The position numbers were made by a program, and so were the translations under genes. Shown here in pieces: positions 6,115 through 6,508 of a stretch of DNA of 6,508 nt (the stretch's first letter is position 1; each line of letters opens with the position of its first letter). Below the pieces are notes generated by a model, which did not search any database, had not been told where the DNA came from, and worked only from the letters and a program-made list of their open reading frames with translations. The DNA is from CAYLUN01 sp964386865 (lineage in GTDB: Bacteria; Verrucomicrobiota; Kiritimatiellia; RFP12; UBA1067): the NCBI GenBank assembly GCA_964386865.1, contig CAYLUN010000178.1, positions 1-6,508 on the forward strand, written 5' to 3'.

Positions 6115-6508
6115 TCAAGCCTTGGGGACGAAGACGCTCAGATCCAGCCGCAGGTCGCCCTTGAGCTTGAGCTCCTCCACGAACTGCGGAATGTTGCCGG
6201 TGGCCACCATGTTGCCCAGGACTTTGCCTTCCGCACTGAAGCCCTTCTGCTCAAACACGAAGATGTCCTGCATCAGGACGGCCGCGCCTTCGCGGCCCGT
6301 CACCTCGGAGATCTGGGTGATCTTGCGGCTGCCGTCGGGCATGCGGTTCTGCTGGACGATGAGGTTCACGGCCGACGCGATCTGCTCGCGGATGGCGGTC
6401 GAGGGCAGCTCGTACCCCGCCATCATCACCATGTTCTCGAGGCGCGCGAGGCAGTCGCGCGGCGTGTTGGCGTGGGCGGTCGTCAGCGAGCCGTCGTGGC
6501 CGGTGTTC
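6115..6508 (-). CDS. tadA: CpaF/TadA-family secretion ATPase, C-terminal part
   Basis: This is the final 130 residues of a type II/IV secretion ATPase; the 5' part is beyond the right edge (first full codon at 6507). The visible part starts NTGHDGSLTTAHANTPRDCL and continues LARLENMVMMAGYELP and AIREQIASAVNLIVQQ. These are hallmarks of the C-terminal ATPase subdomain in the CpaF/TadA branch, including the HAN box near the nucleotide site. Walker A and B lie outside the window. The end, ISEVTGREGAAVLMQDIFVFEQKG followed by a short basic and hydrophobic tail, is typical of CpaF. The protein hydrolyses ATP in the cytoplasm to drive Flp pilin assembly through TadB/TadC. Some relatives carry an N-terminal FHA domain; whether this one does cannot be seen. 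The symbol cpaF would be equally valid. Confidence 0.95.
   Translation of the reverse strand, partial: NTGHDGSLTTAHANTPRDCLARLENMVMMAGYELPSTAIREQIASAVNLIVQQNRMPDGSRKITQISEVTGREGAAVLMQDIFVFEQKGFSAEGKVLGNMVATGNIPQFVEELKLKGDLRLDLSVFVPKA

Noticed and set aside
4283..6118. A 611-aa protein or TadB-TadC fusion in the tadC frame
   Set aside because: The part upstream of 5173 is an Arg/Ala-rich shadow of tadB, whose true frame shows clear family motifs. tadC has its own start and ribosome binding site.

Overview
The window holds the 3' part of a Tad (tight adherence, Flp-type IV pilus) operon, read entirely from the minus strand (right to left). It is followed by about 410 bp of modular hairpin repeats. 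The DNA is GC-rich throughout, and the Tad platform implies a diderm (Gram-negative) cell. Adding FHA-domain proteins to a Tad operon fits lineages rich in Ser/Thr kinase signalling, such as the PVC group (Verrucomicrobiota, Kiritimatiellota, Lentisphaerota), Planctomycetota or Myxococcota. I lean weakly towards PVC, but no marker here settles it.

Layout in transcription order: (1) 6508-6115, C-terminal 130 residues of a CpaF/TadA-type secretion ATPase, cut by the window edge. (2) 6093-5212, TadB, inner-membrane platform protein. (3) 5173-4283, TadC, the second platform protein. (4) 4265-2748, a 505-aa protein with an N-terminal FHA domain, Thr/Ala-rich linker, one membrane segment and an unassigned exported C-terminal region. 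(5) 2742-451, a 763-aa protein with two tandem FHA domains, one membrane segment and a long helical exported region. The gaps between genes are 21, 38, 17 and 5 bp. Each internal gene has a plausible Shine-Dalgarno site, so this looks like one transcript whose promoter lies outside the window. No gene is seen in 1-450.

How the genes may work together: the ATPase powers assembly of a Flp pilus (or related pseudopilus) on the TadB/TadC platform. The two bitopic FHA proteins place three phosphothreonine-reading domains on the cytoplasmic face and two large domains in the periplasm. This suggests a phospho-signalling or scaffolding module attached to the Tad machine. The Tad assignment is firm; the FHA module's role is inferred from position and topology.

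Positions 1-408 contain a composite repeat. A roughly 103-bp element has 28-29-bp inverted termini, each of which is itself a 9-bp hairpin. It alternates with runs of a 31-32-bp tandem unit, and the whole block is present twice with a 231-bp offset. A degenerate relative of the terminal hairpin lies between tadB and tadC and supplies the tadB stop codon. This repeat family and the double-FHA extension of the Tad operon are the two most unusual things here.
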